Part shown: in pieces, positions 38,001 to 50,754 of the stretch
Layout of the letters: the number at the start of each line of letters is the position of its first letter
How positions within the stretch are numbered: position 1 is the stretch's first letter
Position numbers and translations under genes: made by a program
From: Acridotheres tristis
Taxonomy: Eukaryota > Chordata > Aves > Passeriformes > Sturnidae
NCBI GenBank assembly: GCA_037013685.1
Contig: CM072893.1
Location: 16,456,736 to 16,520,735, forward strand
Length of the DNA: 64,000 nucleotides
Direction of reading: 5' to 3'
The notes under the pieces: model-generated
Told to the model about the DNA's origin: nothing
Databases searched by the model: none
The model's input: only the letters and a program-made list of their open reading frames with translations

Positions 38001-41000
38001 TTTTTCTTTCTGCCTTATAAAAAGGCAGGAAAGCAGCCACATTAGAAAAAGAAAATCCTGGATGGGTGGAGTTAAGAGCTTGAGCAGCAGAGGAGCTATG
38101 GCCCATCACCTGAGCCCAGGTAACTGGACATGTGTCGATACCAGTAGCTCAGTGGTTGCAGTGCTTTAGGAAGCCACTGCCCTGTGCTGTCCCTGCTGCC
38201 TTGCTGCAGGAGATTATGACATCCTCCACTAATGCAAAGGAGCAGAGCAAGTGCCAGGCTTTTCACTCCCAGTCTAGCAGAACCACCATCAACAGTCTGC
38301 ACTCAACCTCAGGGCATGAGCTGCAGGGGTGTGGAGCTGCCAAGCTTTCACATCATAACCTGCCAGATTTAAATCCATCACAGCCTCTGGGCCACAGCCA
38401 TTAGCCCACAGGAAATTAGAAAAAAATAAAAGAAGGTAATTAAAAGAAATAAGTAAAGCACCATCGTTTTAACAGCTTTGGAAATCATGTAAGAGGAGCA
38501 GCACCTTGTCTTCACAATGGGCAAGAGCCTGCACACAATCTGCAGCCACAGGAACCTGCGCCTACAGCGACCATGGAAGCATCACCACAAGTCTCATAGT
38601 GCCAGCTGTGTTTCCACAGACCACCTGTTTCCCCTTGCAAAACATACCAGACACCTGAGCATTTCACAGCAGGTCTGCAGCCATTGCCCTCTCCAGTCGT
38701 GCTTCTTGACAGATCCCGACACTGTCCCACAAGTGGAGGAACTCAGGCCTAAGGAAGTTAAGAAGACTTGTCACTGCTACAGTTCATCAGGAACAGAGTG
38801 TGATAGACTTTCCACAAGGCATTAGACCACAGCCCAGACAGGCCCTCTTGGAGAGGTACCTCTATTAATGCTGTCTTCACCCTGTTTCACCAATAGAAAT
38901 AGATCACTTATTAATCTTAGCTCAGCTAACCCTTTGAGATGGTGTCTGCAGCAGAGAACACCTGCCTAGCTCTACTAGGTGCTGATGGTCTAGGACAGGA
39001 AGAAGAAGATGGCTGTGAATACAAGGCAGGGTCTAACACAGGTCCTTGTGGTAGAAGCCTTGTTTGGTTTGTCTTGGAGCTAACTTCAAAAATTGGAACT
39101 ATTCAGTACACTGAGAGAGGTACACAGCATGTAAGGAGTGTCCTATTCTCTAAGTGCTCTGCACTTTATGTAGACACAGCCCCATGAAGAGAAACTGGAT
39201 CAGAGAGCCTGAAAATACAACCAGTTAGGAGACACTGAAAGAACCAGAGTCTCTTTCTTCTACAGAATACAAGACTGAAACTTGAGAAAGCTGGTAACGC
39301 TGCTCAGCAGTGCAGGAGGCTGCAGCAAAGCAGAAGGCACTGTACTGTCCTCCACTCATGCAGACTGGGGAGAAAGGCAGACTCAAACTGCAGCACTGGA
39401 GCCTCAGGTCGGGGAGCCAGAGCAGTGCTAGGCTGGGCTGCCTGGCAGCCCCCACCAGAGGCAGCACTGCCAGAAACACCAGCCTGCTCCTGGGAGGAAA
39501 AGGAATCACCTGTGTGACCTCCACACATCTTGTTCACTCCTCTCCTTTTGTTGGAAAGAAGACATTGGAAAAGCACAAAGGGCAAACACCGAGAAGTCAG
39601 AAAATAAACATAATTTCTGTGATTGATCTTGCCTGAATTGAATTAATAGGAGTAACACACACGAAGTTTTTCTGTCCATCACAAGAAGAGGTACTGATGT
39701 AAATGAAGGGAGGCTGTCCTTGACAGCCCAGGGTCTTTTCTGTGTGCATGCAGAAGTGAGAGGGAGAGAACTTGGGAAATGAGGGGACTGCAGGAGTAAA
39801 AAAAATAAAAGGTCCTGCAATGAAGGCAGGGAAATGGAAGGATGGAAATTTTTCCCCTTCTCTGCCACAGGTTCCCTATTAGATGTAGAGGAGTCAAATA
39901 AAGTAAATGTTCTCTGTGTAGTCCTTAAAGGAGCATTCCTCATCCTCCATGTACCTGATCTGACAGCAGCACCCAGCAGTCACAAGGGCAAGTGAGACAG
40001 GAGAGATGATGGTATAATTTTGAGGCGAAAGCAAGGGTAATTAATACATTTTCAGATGGGAAGGCTGAAGCACTGTACCTGTAGCTCTCCAAGTGTAAAC
40101 CATAGCTGTGTCACTAACAACTAGTTTCACTAGAGAGATCAATTTGTTACCATGTAGAAGCAGACACAAATACAGTAAAGCATGTTTGGCTGGATCCCAT
40201 ACTCATTACAAAGAATTAACCTCCACATACACCAAACTATCAAATGACAGATGATTTGCTGATCATGGCAATGTTTCGTGCAAAAAATACTCTCTGGAGA
40301 GGACTGAGCTGAATTTTGGAAGGAAACCCACCACACTCAGCCTATAGAAAGCCAGCTAAACTTGCTGTACCAGGCTCTGGAAGACATTACATTGACAGAG
40401 CTCGTCTATGTGAGCAGATACGGCTGCAAGTACGGCAAAAGCAGGCAGGAGAGAGCTGATAACATGAGAAGCTATCACCAAGGGACACCGAGTAACTGCG
40501 AGGAGCACATTCAGGGGGTAAAAGCCCTAACTCAGAGACCAAGAACACCACACACAGAGAAACACCTTTCTTTTTCCAGCTCCTACAGTATTAAGAAAAC
40601 AGGACTTCACACAAAATTATCTGTAAAGGTAACACAACTAAAAAGGTATCAGTCCCCAGTTTCTCAGCAGAGAAGCAATTCACAAGACTACAACATTCTC
40701 CAATAGCTGGAACCAAAACGAGTTACACTCACATCAAGAGTACCTCCTAGTTTTCCGAAGAGAAAATCTGGGTCCATATTCTCTTTAAATTAACGGAATG
40801 CAACACTAGGGATGACAGCAGCTCCTTTAGAACTCAAACAGAAAAAAAAGCAACGAGCTCAGAACCAGCAGAGTGCGGTCTGACAAGGGAATGAAAACTC
40901 CAAGAAAGGGATGGAGGGAGCAGCTGGAGGCTTCCCGGAGAGGATGTAGAAACTTGCACACGGGCACTCTGAGTACCTGGATGGCCCGGGCTGTGTGCGA

Positions 41001-41379
41001 GCCCCGCCGCGCTCCGGCCGCTCCGGGGCACGCACCGCAACTTCGGGCCGGACACAGCTCGGGGCAAGTTCGAACAGCTGCCAAAAGGCTACGAAAATGC
41101 ACAGAAAAAGCCAAAATGCTTGGGGGCGAGAAGGGAGAACCCTCGACGCCAAAATGCAAAACACGGCCGGGCATTTCCTCGGCTTTGCAGACGGGAATCT
41201 CGCGCGGGACAGGTGGGGGAGCGGTGCGGGAGCGCGGGGCGATTCACAAAAAAGCCCCGCACAGCCGGGGCCACAGCCCCCGGGCAAGGCGGGCAGCGGG
41301 GGCAGCCTGGCGGCAGCAGAACCCTCCGGCACCGGGGGCACCGGGGGCAGCGGGGCAGCCAGCCGGGTGCCAGAGGGTC

Positions 41380-41427
41380 GGGAAGGCAGCGGGATGGGAA
41401 GGCAACGGGATGGGAAGGCAGCGGGAT
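41380..41427 (+). repeat. 16-bp tandem repeat, three copies, in CpG island
   Basis: The unit GGGAAGGCAGCGGGAT is repeated three times, the middle copy with one change (CAACGGGAT). It lies inside TLL2 intron 1, about 170-220 bp downstream of exon 1. Confidence 0.85.
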
Positions 41428-41599
41428 GGGATGCTCGGGAAGCTCTCGGCCGGGCCGGGGAGCTCCCGCCGCCAGGTGAGCCCGGACACGGCTCGGCCGG
41501 GCTGACCCGCGGTACCGAGGAGCGCCTCGCAGGGACACCTGTCCACCGCCGCCGCGCTTCCAAACTTCTCCCAGAGTTGCAGCCAGCCCGCTTCCCTAC

Positions 41600-41750
41600 C
41601 GGCTTTGCAAGGGTCGCGGTACTCCATCAGCTCCTCCGCCGTCTCCGGTTCCCCCAGCGCTAAGGAGGCTCCGGGTGCGCCCGTCCCCGCGGCAGGCAGC
41701 AGGAGCAGCGAGAGCAGCAGGCGGCGGAGCGGGGCGGCCCCGCGGCCCAT
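41600..41750 (-). CDS. TLL2: TLL2 coding exon 1: signal peptide and start of propeptide
   Basis: The ATG at 41750-41748 sits in a near-perfect Kozak context (GCCGCCATGG). The exon encodes 50 residues plus one base. Residues 1-10 contain arginines, residues 11-18 are a leucine-rich core, and a signal-peptidase site is plausible around residues 21-25 (AGTGA). After a short acidic stretch comes EYRDPCKA, which matches the DPCKA found just before the first intron in BMP1/TLL proteins. The donor is G|GTAGGG at 41599, phase 1, and joins exon 2 to give [15 protein letters not shown] without a break. An in-frame GTG 34 codons upstream (41852) is open, but that stretch is low-complexity CpG-island translation, so the ATG is preferred. 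The exon lies wholly within the CpG island. Confidence 0.9.
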
Positions 41751-41930
41751 GGCGGCGGCGCGGGCGGAGCGGGCGGCGCGGCTGCCCGGGGTGCGGGCAC
41801 TGCGCGGCGGCGGCGGCAGCCCCGGGGCCGCGGGGGGCGCCCCCGCTGCCACTCACGGCGCCGCCAGCCAATCACGGCCGCGCCCGCGCCTCGGCCCCGC
41901 CCCCGCCCCGCCTCCCGCCGCGCTCGGCTG
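41751..41930 (-). promoter_or_regulatory. TLL2: TLL2 core promoter region: GC boxes and CCAAT box
   Basis: Upstream of the ATG, reading on the minus strand, are overlapping CCCCGCCCC GC boxes at 41895-41909 (plus-strand letters) and a CCAAT box at 41868-41872, about 120 bp from the start codon. No TATA box is visible, as is usual for a CpG-island promoter. The transcription start is probably between about 41780 and 41850. Confidence 0.6.
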
Positions 41931-43864
41931 CCCGAGCCACAACGGCGAGCGGAAAATGCATTAAACATTAGAAATCGGTAACAGCACGATCAGTTACTAC
42001 TTACCGTTCTTTAGTATTATTTTCTCTCTGTCGGTACTTCGGGGGCAGCCAAAGAGAATTAGCTGATCCGCCGCAGGGAGAATCAACGTTTCACATCGCA
42101 GCCTTAAAACCCGTGTGTAAGTGAAGTTGTTAGACCGTGGATGGAGAACGATGGGGAAAAAAACACTCCAAACTAAAGAGTGGGAGAAATTAAGAAAGAT
42201 GGGACTAAAGATCAAGATATGCATTTGTCCCTCTCACCTGCTTTTCACAGTAGTTTTCAGGGGCAACTAGGCTGTTTCACTGGAAATTTGGGCTCTGGGA
42301 TGATCCATATACAGCAAAGCCTGGGAAATACGGAAGATGGATAACATGCAAGATGCTCAGTTGCACCAAAATCTACACCTTGGTATCTGATCTAGTGGCT
42401 GGCTGAGCCTGTACCATATCTTGGACATCTCTAACAGCAGAGCATGGGGTAACACCCTGGAAAGCACCATACTTTTAGGGCAGCTTGCTTGTGATGGAGG
42501 TAGATCACACAGGCACGATGACTCTGCTGTTTGCGTTGTGACAGGGAAAGGACTGATGCCCAAAGCCCAGCCATCTCACTGGGTGCTGAATTGTCTTACA
42601 AACAATCTCACAAAGGCAGCCAAGTGCTTCCATATGAATTCAACACTGCCTAGCACAGCCTCTGGTCTAACAAGATAGGCTGAGGCTGGAGCAATATTTT
42701 TGGGTTGGTCATCTGTGCCCATGCTGCTCAGCAGACACAGCTTTAGGCAGAGAGGGTACAGCTGCCATCCTGGTGAGCCAAGCAGAGCTGACAAGGGTAC
42801 AAGCTCAGTGGGGTGTTCTTGGGATGAATTTGTATACCACCATCTCCCTGTGCCAAAACTGCTCCTTCAGCTGTGTACCTCCAAGCTCCCACAGCAGGAT
42901 TGTCAAGCAGCATTTTCCAATACAGCACGGGCTCCAAGCCCTCCCTTCATTCAGACAGACAATCATTTGCCATCCATAAATTTGTCCCTTCTCTTGCAGC
43001 CCGCAGCACCGATTGATAACTCAGCATAAAAGGGCACATCATGATTCAGGCATCTCCTCAGTAGCAATGCAGTCTACTGCAAACTGTTCCTGACTGTTGA
43101 CCCTGTCCCTCATTTAATATTTAAAATTGTCTTCAGACTTTCACAGAAGCCAAAAAGGCTGCATCAAACTCTGACATGAAGATGATGGTGAACAGCTCTG
43201 CTAATCAAACACACTGGAGTTTCTGACAGCTGGTGTTCAGTGAACCAAGGAAGATCTAGGTTTCAGGAAAGCTTTCTAGCAGTAAAACAGTGAAGTCCTA
43301 GAGCAGATTGCCATGAAGAACCAGGGAGTTTTTGAAGAGGAGTGTAGACAAACAGCCATCAAGATTAAACTTAGTAAGGTAACTATCCGTTTTCTGAGTT
43401 TTACACTGCCATTTACACACTAACAACTTTTACATTTTCTGTATTAGATTGCTACTATCTTTGATTTTGTCAGATAGAAGAGCAGTCTAGTGGTTATTTA
43501 AAAATTAAAATCTGATCACCTGTGTTTCAGAATTCATAGCTTTTATGGGATGAGCACTAGCTGCTCTTTTCTCTCTGCAAAAACGTCCTGGCAATATAAT
43601 TTGCTGAGGATATGGGAAGCTGGAAGACAAAAGTTTGAACCATTGTAAGGGTGGTCAACAGCTTCCCTGATCAGCATCATGAATCTTTGTCATCCCTGTG
43701 GAAAGCTGGGCTGTAATCCACTAAGAACAGTCTTTTGACCACATGGGAACTGCTTATTAACCTCTTCCAGCATGACAATTTACACTGGGGAGCCTGGCCT
43801 CTTCTGCACACAGAACCTCTATTATAGACATGGATGGATGTAGAAGAGGACATCCTACAGCTTT

Positions 43865-43985
43865 GAAGGAGGAAGAGTGCAAATTAAAATATGCATCCTT
43901 AATTGTGCAATTAGAGTGAGTCTGTGAGGGAGTTCAGAGGAGTCTATTACTATTATCCACATACAAAAAATAGTGTTGGCCTACC
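43865..43985. promoter_or_regulatory. Candidate regulatory element upstream of TLL2
   Basis: A dense run of AAATTAAAATATGCAT, CCTTAATTG and GCAATTAGAG near 43880-43916 gives three homeodomain/POU-like sites in under 40 bp, followed by non-repetitive AT-rich sequence. It lies about 2.1 kb upstream of the TLL2 promoter. Enhancer activity is inferred. Confidence 0.25.
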
Positions 43986-46900
43986 ACAGGTAACTCTGGA
44001 AGTCTCTAACATAAGAACTGCTCAAACCTTGCAGAAATAGTTCTCAGTAACACTCATGGCACTTTGCAACTGGCAGCCAAAGCAGTGTACCCAGAGCAGT
44101 GACTGCTACCTGGTGTTTAGGAGATCAGCTCATATCATCTGGATTGGCAGGGCCACATCACTGCAACAAAAGGCCCTGTGAAAAGGATCTTTTCCCTCTG
44201 AGCTGTTAAAAAGTCAGTGAAGTCTCAAATCAGCAGAGCAACTCATGACACCAACAGTTAATTATCTGGAAAGAAAACAGTCTATATCCATTGCTGTAAA
44301 AGGCAGTCTTTTCCTTTGCAGAACCCTCTCCTGCCCAACACAGCAGTCAAAATCTACTGTCCTTTCAAGCCTCGCTGAGCAGGAATGCACACAGCTCTTT
44401 CTGAATAGCATCCATGAGCAAAGCTATGTGTGAGCTACTTAGTGCTAATGGAATATCCCTGCACACAACGTGTCCTGAGGCCAAAACACACACAAAGTTT
44501 GTTAGGTCTTCCACAAGACCTGCTTCTTCCCTCTTGCCAGCACTTGGGGTCCAACAATTCTAACAAAGTGACTGAGGCACCACTCCCTTGGAGCCTGTCC
44601 CACTGCTGATTCCACAGCTGCTGCCAAGTTTACAAAAAACCAAGCACACCAAGGTATTTGCATCACCAATACAAGGGCAGATAGAGTCCTGGAGAGATGG
44701 AGCATGACTCTGAACCCAAAGCATTCTCTTTCTTCTTCCCTCTGCATTTCTAGTGCCCCTCACTTCTCCTTAAACGTCTTTCATTGCTTCTTTTTAAGGT
44801 AGGAAAGAACTCCTGCTGCAGGTGTAGCCCAATAAGCTGCATCCCTGCCTATGGGCTCCATGGGGCCCTCTGCAGAACCATCACCCTCCCTTTGTTTCAC
44901 TCCCTTCCAGCAGAGACTCATTTACTCTCAGTACTATTACAGGCCTTTTTACTCTGACAAAACCTCTTCACCTCCCCATCTCCTTTTTCCTCTGACTGGT
45001 TTATATCTAGCAATCTATTGCTCTCAACTCCTTTACCACTCACAGAGTTGACCACTCTTGGGATGTCCCTTCTTCCCTGAGCAGTCACAGACAAATCCAG
45101 GTGTTAACATAACTATCAACCACTGCTTTCTCTTCTTTCCATCACCCATTTCACTTTCCTGTCCAGTAGATTGGGGGTGGGTAATTTTTTTATCAAGTTT
45201 ATTGCATTACCAACCAGGAAGTACCTCCTATAAGGTTAAATGATTTGCTACCTAAAAGGAATCTTTTAAGATGCTGACACATACGTGCTTAAATGTGTTC
45301 CAGGGGTTCTGAAAGCCACTGAACAGAACTCACTGCAGTCACAGGGACATTCACCTGTGCATTAACAACTCAGTGTATAATTAACAACAGCCTTATCATA
45401 ACAGGCAGTGACACTTAGAAAAACTAGAAGTAAGCCATGGTTGGAAAATTCCTTTTTGTTCACCAAAGTAGCAGCAGGAAGGATTTGAAGTCACCCCACA
45501 TTAAAAAAGCAACAAACATTTTTTCCATCATTAATGCAATCCTTGAACTATGTGAAAAAAACCAAGATACTTCTGGAGTAATTCTGAGTCGTATAGGGAC
45601 AAGCTGTGGGAGGCAGGGAGAGAAATCTGTCTTATCTAGAAGCATGAATTTTGGCTTGACCACTGTTTCCCAAACTGAGGCATGTCAAACTGATGTTTCA
45701 TTACTTCACTTAAAATCCATTTTCAGGGTTCACACAGGAGTCAGTTATGCTTGGAAAGCACTGAGCAAAGCTGGTGGTTTTGGTGATCTCTGCTGCAAGG
45801 TTAAGAAGAAGGGCATGGGAACATCTTTGGAAAAGCATCTGCTGTTCAAAATTTGAGGAGCTGAATCCATTGGTTTTTCCAAAGTACTTTTTGCCACAGG
45901 AAAAGTTCTTTTTTTTTTCCTTCTCTTTATGCAGAGGAATAAATCTGTGAAAGTATAAACGTATCTCCAATCCTGTGTTACAAGATGAAGATGGGAGAGT
46001 TGCATTTCCCTGTTCACTGGCACACATCCTTTACAGAGGATGGAACACATGCTACCTGAGTTAAAGCTGTTTGACAAGTGGGTAAAATTTAATGAATCTC
46101 CTAGAAAAGCAGAGATGTTGCTCCATCAAAAATTGCCTTAGAGAATTTTCCCAGTTACAGCTCCTGCACAGGATTTCTGTAGAGATTTAACTATAGTAAC
46201 ATCTTCATCCAAACCACAGACAGAGAACACACAGGTATTTCCTCTTCTTAGGTAAGCAACACCGTAAAATAGGTTAATCTTACAAGTCACTCTTTAGATC
46301 ACTAAAACCAGGAACAGTGAATTCCGTTTTCATTATTTATTTTGCTATACACATAATTAAAATTTATGGTAATTCCAGCTTTAGACAAAGGTGGGTGTTT
46401 GAGCACTTTCTGGTAGTGAAATAAATGGGAAAAAATTCTCAATAAAAATCACCTTTTATCTTGCCAATTAAAATGACTAAAAAGGATTCTGTAGAATCCA
46501 AATGCAGAACTCAAGTAACCTAACAGTATTGCTTCAACATTTTATTATACCGATCTCCAGTTCTTGCAGGTAAATGGGTGCCTGACTCTGTAAAACTGTC
46601 ACATCTTTTTAAAGCAAACAGTAGGTAATGTTCACTATTCACCTGCTAATGTCTGGTCAGACAGTAAAAAATAAGGAGAATATTTCCATCCCATTCTTGC
46701 ACTTACTCCTGTGTAGCAGAGCAAGAGAAGCCTCACACTAAGTTAATTACATAACCCACTTTTCCCAGCCCAATAAGGTGGTAAAACAAGGGATTCGGAA
46801 TGAAAAAACACATAAAATGAAATCTAAAGATTTACATGTTTGGAAAATGAGAACAAGCAGCCACAAAAACTTCCTTGAATTCTTCAAGAAAGTTCACAAT

Positions 46901-48092
46901 CAAGCTTCACATGATGTTCTCAGCTCTGTTTCAAAGCTTCTCAGAAAAAGTTACTACAGCTCTCAAAACATTTCAGAAACCAAATAAAAGCTTGTGACAC
47001 ACAGGGTATAGGAAAAAAAAATATTCACTGTGTGGTGTCTAAGTGTAGCATGTTTTTCTGGGTCGGATAGCTTGTTATACAGAACTGCTGGAGACTGGCC
47101 TTTCTCACCCATATCCAGCATTTCCAGTTTATAGGACTAAGGTCTAGGCTTTGGGGAACTGGACTCTACCTAGGTAACCACTGCATCATATGGGTAAGCA
47201 CACCTCATAGTATAAGGAGAACCCTAAAATAACAGTTCTGTAAAATTAGGGATTTTGTTAACTGATAAACTCCCAATTCTACAAATGCATGTGTTTTCTG
47301 GAATGCTGTAGTCACCTGATCCCAGCTGAAGGATAAGCAGGAGCTTGTGAAGGTATGTTTTGGAATGCTCCAAGCCCATGATCCTGAAAGAGATGTATCT
47401 AGAATGTAAGGAAAGTTCAAATGAGTTTCGTTTATAACAAAACAACCCTCAGCACGGTAGAACCTCCAGAGATGTTTGACAAATTGTTCTGTATTGTATT
47501 ATTAAGAGCTGGTGAGAAAATCAATGCATCAATAAGCCAAAAATGCTGGTACCAGGCAATATCACTCCCTTGTTCACAGCAGATGAGTCCTTGGTTTTTT
47601 GCAAAAGCCTTGCACTGTGGCAAATACACTGATGAAAATAAAAACGCTGTAACTGGTACAGGGCTGGGGGCAATGACATTTTTAACAGCGTATCTGTTTC
47701 AAGGTCTGTCTTTCAAATAGGTTAGTCCACCAGAAAAAAAAGCCATTTTCTTATCCTTTTCCCAAATGAATTTCTGCCCTTTAAAGTGATTCTCTCTGAG
47801 AACTACACAAAGCCTTCCAGATTCATGCATCCTCCTCATCTTTACAGTTTTCCCATATAAGTCAAACCCCCAAAACTGGAAGAAAAATTTCAGAACCACT
47901 GAATGAAAGTAAATACTTAAAGTAAGGAAGAATCACTTTCCCAAACTGAAAATGCACTCCTGGATAAAATCACACTACTTGCAGAACATACATGTAAATG
48001 CCTCCTCTGCAAGTTTTAAGAATTTTCTCACTGAAGCCATTTAGCAGAATGTTCCCTTGAAAGGCTTTGGAAAAAAAACATGGCACCAAAAC

Positions 48093-48108
48093 TTTTTTTT
48101 TTTTTTTT
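48093..48108. repeat. T16 homopolymer
   Basis: Sixteen consecutive T. On the minus strand this would be an A16 tail, but the preceding minus-strand sequence has no polyadenylation signal or recognisable retrocopy. Confidence 0.85.
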
Positions 48109-50754
48109 AAATGAGGTATGATGCCTCTGAAGAATGCAACCCATAAACACAGTGCTCCAACACTTTCAAGTGTGGCTGTATTCCAAGAGAAGTCCAGCAA
48201 TAGCAGGGGCTTTTCGTGACTTCAAGGCTAACCCTGGTATGAGATACTGATTTTAGATGGCAGCAGTGCTAAACAGCCATTGCAGGGCTGCTCTGCCATA
48301 GTGCATTAGCTGGGAAAAGATCCAAGGGATCCAAAACTCTTCGTCAATCTACAGTTCCAACAGACTTGAAATGAACCATAAGCTGCAGAGTCACGAATTC
48401 ATTCAAGACAGCAGGACCCTAAACTCCAGCTATTCAGTTTCCTTGTCCACAGACTGGAGATTTGTCCTTCCCTGAGCTGATGCTTTCCGGACACATTCCA
48501 GTGGAGAAGTTCCTGAAGCAGGCACAATTACAGAATTTTGCTGTCTTCAGTGAAGCTGTGTATATACACTTCATTGGGCAAATTTGGCTAGATAATGGTC
48601 ATGTTGAAGTTGGAGCAAAATGCAACTTTCTCATTTGTGTTAGCTCTGCAGTAATGATAGTGATAAGAATATGCTATCAATTTTACTGTGTGTCTTGGGT
48701 TTGTTTTTTAGCCTGGAACTTTAGTTGAAGAAATACGCCTTGGGCTATCCTACAAAAAACAATTTGTGTGCCGTTTATACACTTTGGAATGTAATTCTGG
48801 AGAGGACTTAATAGGCACTGTGGCTTCAAAACACTCAGATGTCAAAAAGAGCATAAAATAATGATTATTTGCAGTCTCCATTCCCTCCAATCCAGCATTC
48901 ACCATATATTTGCATATATGAATTTCAAGAAGCACTTTCGATGTTGCACTCTGCCTCAACTGAAGATGTGTACAATTATATTTGCCTAAAATATTTGGTC
49001 AAGACTGGCTATTGCTTATGCAACTATTTACTTAAATCCCTGGCCCCTGTACCAAGAAGTGGGAAGAAAAGCACTGAGCAGCCAACTGAAGAGTTATCAA
49101 AAAGCCTGAATTCAAGAACCAGAAAACTCTTAAGAAACAACAATGGTGAGTATTGTCTGTAAGATCTTTATTTCTTCCATAAAAGAGGAAGGACTACATC
49201 ATCTAAGCAGAGAGCTTCCAATTTCTATTAAGCAAGATGGTTCAAGCTATACCCACATTTTGGGGAGAGGGCAAGGAAGGGGAAGGGGAACAAACAGCCT
49301 TGCCCCAAACAGCAACCATAAAGACAAGCTGTTGAAAACTGGTCACATTTTGCACTCCTTCAGAGACCAAAAGGGGAAAACCAAAGCAAACTCCCAGCTT
49401 ATGTGCTAGGGTGGCTGTATAAAAATGTCAATTATTTAAGCACAGTATTTCTCTGGGGGAACTTGCTCGCAGAAACAAAAGCAATGCCTGTGCAGTAAAG
49501 TATCTTTCCAATGTCACTTTAGAAGATATACAATCCTATCTGGATATGCAAAAGCCAGTAATGCCAGAGGATAGAAAAAGCAAGTAGGCAGCCCACCATC
49601 CCGTGGCATTAAAAAGTGATTAAATGAAATTCACAAATGGTTTAGTGAAGTTTCTGATAGACTAATCACATAGCAGTGCTCTAAACAGAGAAGCAGACCC
49701 ATTATCAAAACATTCCCTTTAAAAAAACTTTTATCTTGGCAGAGTACTTAATGTATTTATTGTGTGGAGATAATGGCTTCTCACTTCAGATTTAGGAGAA
49801 CATGGATGAAAAGAGGGCTTCCCACAGCTGTATGCACTAGCAAGTACTAGTACAAAATCCATTATTTGCTTTAAGTCTCCATGTTTTGGAACAAAGATGA
49901 ACTAACTCTTGACCCAGTTTATATGCTCATCTTAAAATTCTTCAAAACAAACAAAAAAAAATATGTTTAGCAGCTCACTGTTCACCTACAGATACCAATG
50001 ATTCACTTGAAGCAAAATTTAATTTTATTTTCTGACAGACTGGTTAAAATTGGCCAGCAAAACCAGAGCTGAAAGCTCAAATACTTTTCAGAAGCCATAT
50101 GCAGCAGCATGCACTGCTTCCCACTATTACCTACCTGTACAGTTCACCCAAGCTAAATATGGATGTTTCTCATTGTGGCTACTGCATTATCAGTACTTTT
50201 TACATAGAAATAGCACAGTGCTAATCAATACAAATATTTGGCTCATTTTTTAAATTCAGGAAGTTTCCTTCTCCATGGCAGGTGCTCTTATTTCAGACAG
50301 CCACACTGATGAAAACATCCCTACATGGCAGATGTCTAAAAAAAAAACCCATGAAAAAATCAAGCCCAGTGGCTCTCAAATCTGTCACAAACACATTCAG
50401 GATCTTTCTAACTAAATACAGTGCATAATTAACAGTCATCTTAGAAAGACTTAACCTTTATTTGCCCATTTATTTCAGTCCACACTTACCCCCACATTTT
50501 TCCCAGTACACTGGCTGGATCACAAAACACTTCTCCACAGCCAAGGAGAATCTCTTTGGGTTGGTCATTCACTTTGGAGTTGTATGGTACAATACAGTTG
50601 TAAGCAAATTCTGAATTCAAAGCAGGGGGGGTTGATAGATGAAAACCACACTAATATTGTATACAGAAACTGGCTCTCAGCAGTATTGCCTTTTCAAACA
50701 TTCTCAAATGCAAACTCATCTATTTTCACAATCAAAACATTTTTGTCTGAAAAG

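Larger units (their letters stand above)
9250..41599 (-). other. TLL2 intron 1 (about 32.3 kb)
   Basis: The intron runs from the exon 1 donor at 41599 to the exon 2 acceptor at 9250. Apart from the LTR, the CR1 fragment, simple-sequence tracts and candidate regulatory patches listed separately, I see nothing coding in it. Long frames such as 36816-37496 (226 codons, plus) and 30605-31114 (169 codons, minus) have composition and residue content like translated intron and match no family I know. A very long first intron is usual for tolloid genes and is a common place for enhancers. Confidence 0.8.
1..41850 (-). other. TLL2: TLL2 gene, 5' part (gene span; left end truncated by window)
   Basis: This is the 5' portion of a tolloid-like gene read from right to left. 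Three coding exons are proposed (41600-41750, 9139-9249, 3290-3369), together giving 114 residues of signal peptide and propeptide; intron phases are 1, 1 and 0. Family knowledge: tolloids are secreted zinc metalloproteases of the astacin/BMP1 group with an astacin domain, CUB and EGF repeats, and they process procollagens, chordin and TGF-beta-family prodomains. None of those domains is in the window. The choice of TLL2 over TLL1 or BMP1 rests on the exon 2 residues ([10 protein letters not shown] as recalled for TLL2), the leucine-rich signal peptide, and TM9SF3 as the upstream neighbour in the same orientation. The right boundary is an estimate of the transcription start, not a mapped site. 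Confidence 0.88.
41000..42140. promoter_or_regulatory. CpG island over TLL2 promoter and exon 1
   Basis: CpG and GC density rise sharply from about 40980, peak at 41200-41940, and fade by about 42140, in clear contrast to the CpG-poor flanks. The island covers TLL2 exon 1 and its upstream region. Several overlapping frames of more than 100 codons on both strands here are a by-product of GC-rich sequence lacking stop codons, not genes. Confidence 0.9.
42141..50740. other. Intergenic DNA between TLL2 and TM9SF3
   Basis: I see no exon, RNA gene or complete mobile element on either strand. It contains a T16 tract at 48093-48108 and one candidate regulatory patch near 43865-43985. The left part could be TLL2 upstream regulatory DNA; the right part grades into possible TM9SF3 3' UTR, whose end cannot be fixed from sequence alone. 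Confidence 0.55.

Noticed and set aside
41748..41852. In-frame GTG start 34 codons upstream of the TLL2 ATG
   Set aside because: Non-ATG, low-complexity CpG-island translation that would put 34 residues before the signal peptide. The ATG at 41750 has an ideal Kozak context and directly precedes a signal peptide.
40859..41968. Several overlapping frames of 100-234 codons on both strands in the CpG island
   Set aside because: They are rich in Arg, Pro, Ala and Gly on every frame, which reflects GC-rich sequence without stop codons. Only the TLL2 exon 1 part is supported by start context, splice donor and family match.
45437..45856. 139-codon plus-strand frame in the intergenic gap, and 126-codon frame at 52612-52992
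   Set aside because: No recognisable domain or splice context; both appear to be chance frames in AT-rich DNA.
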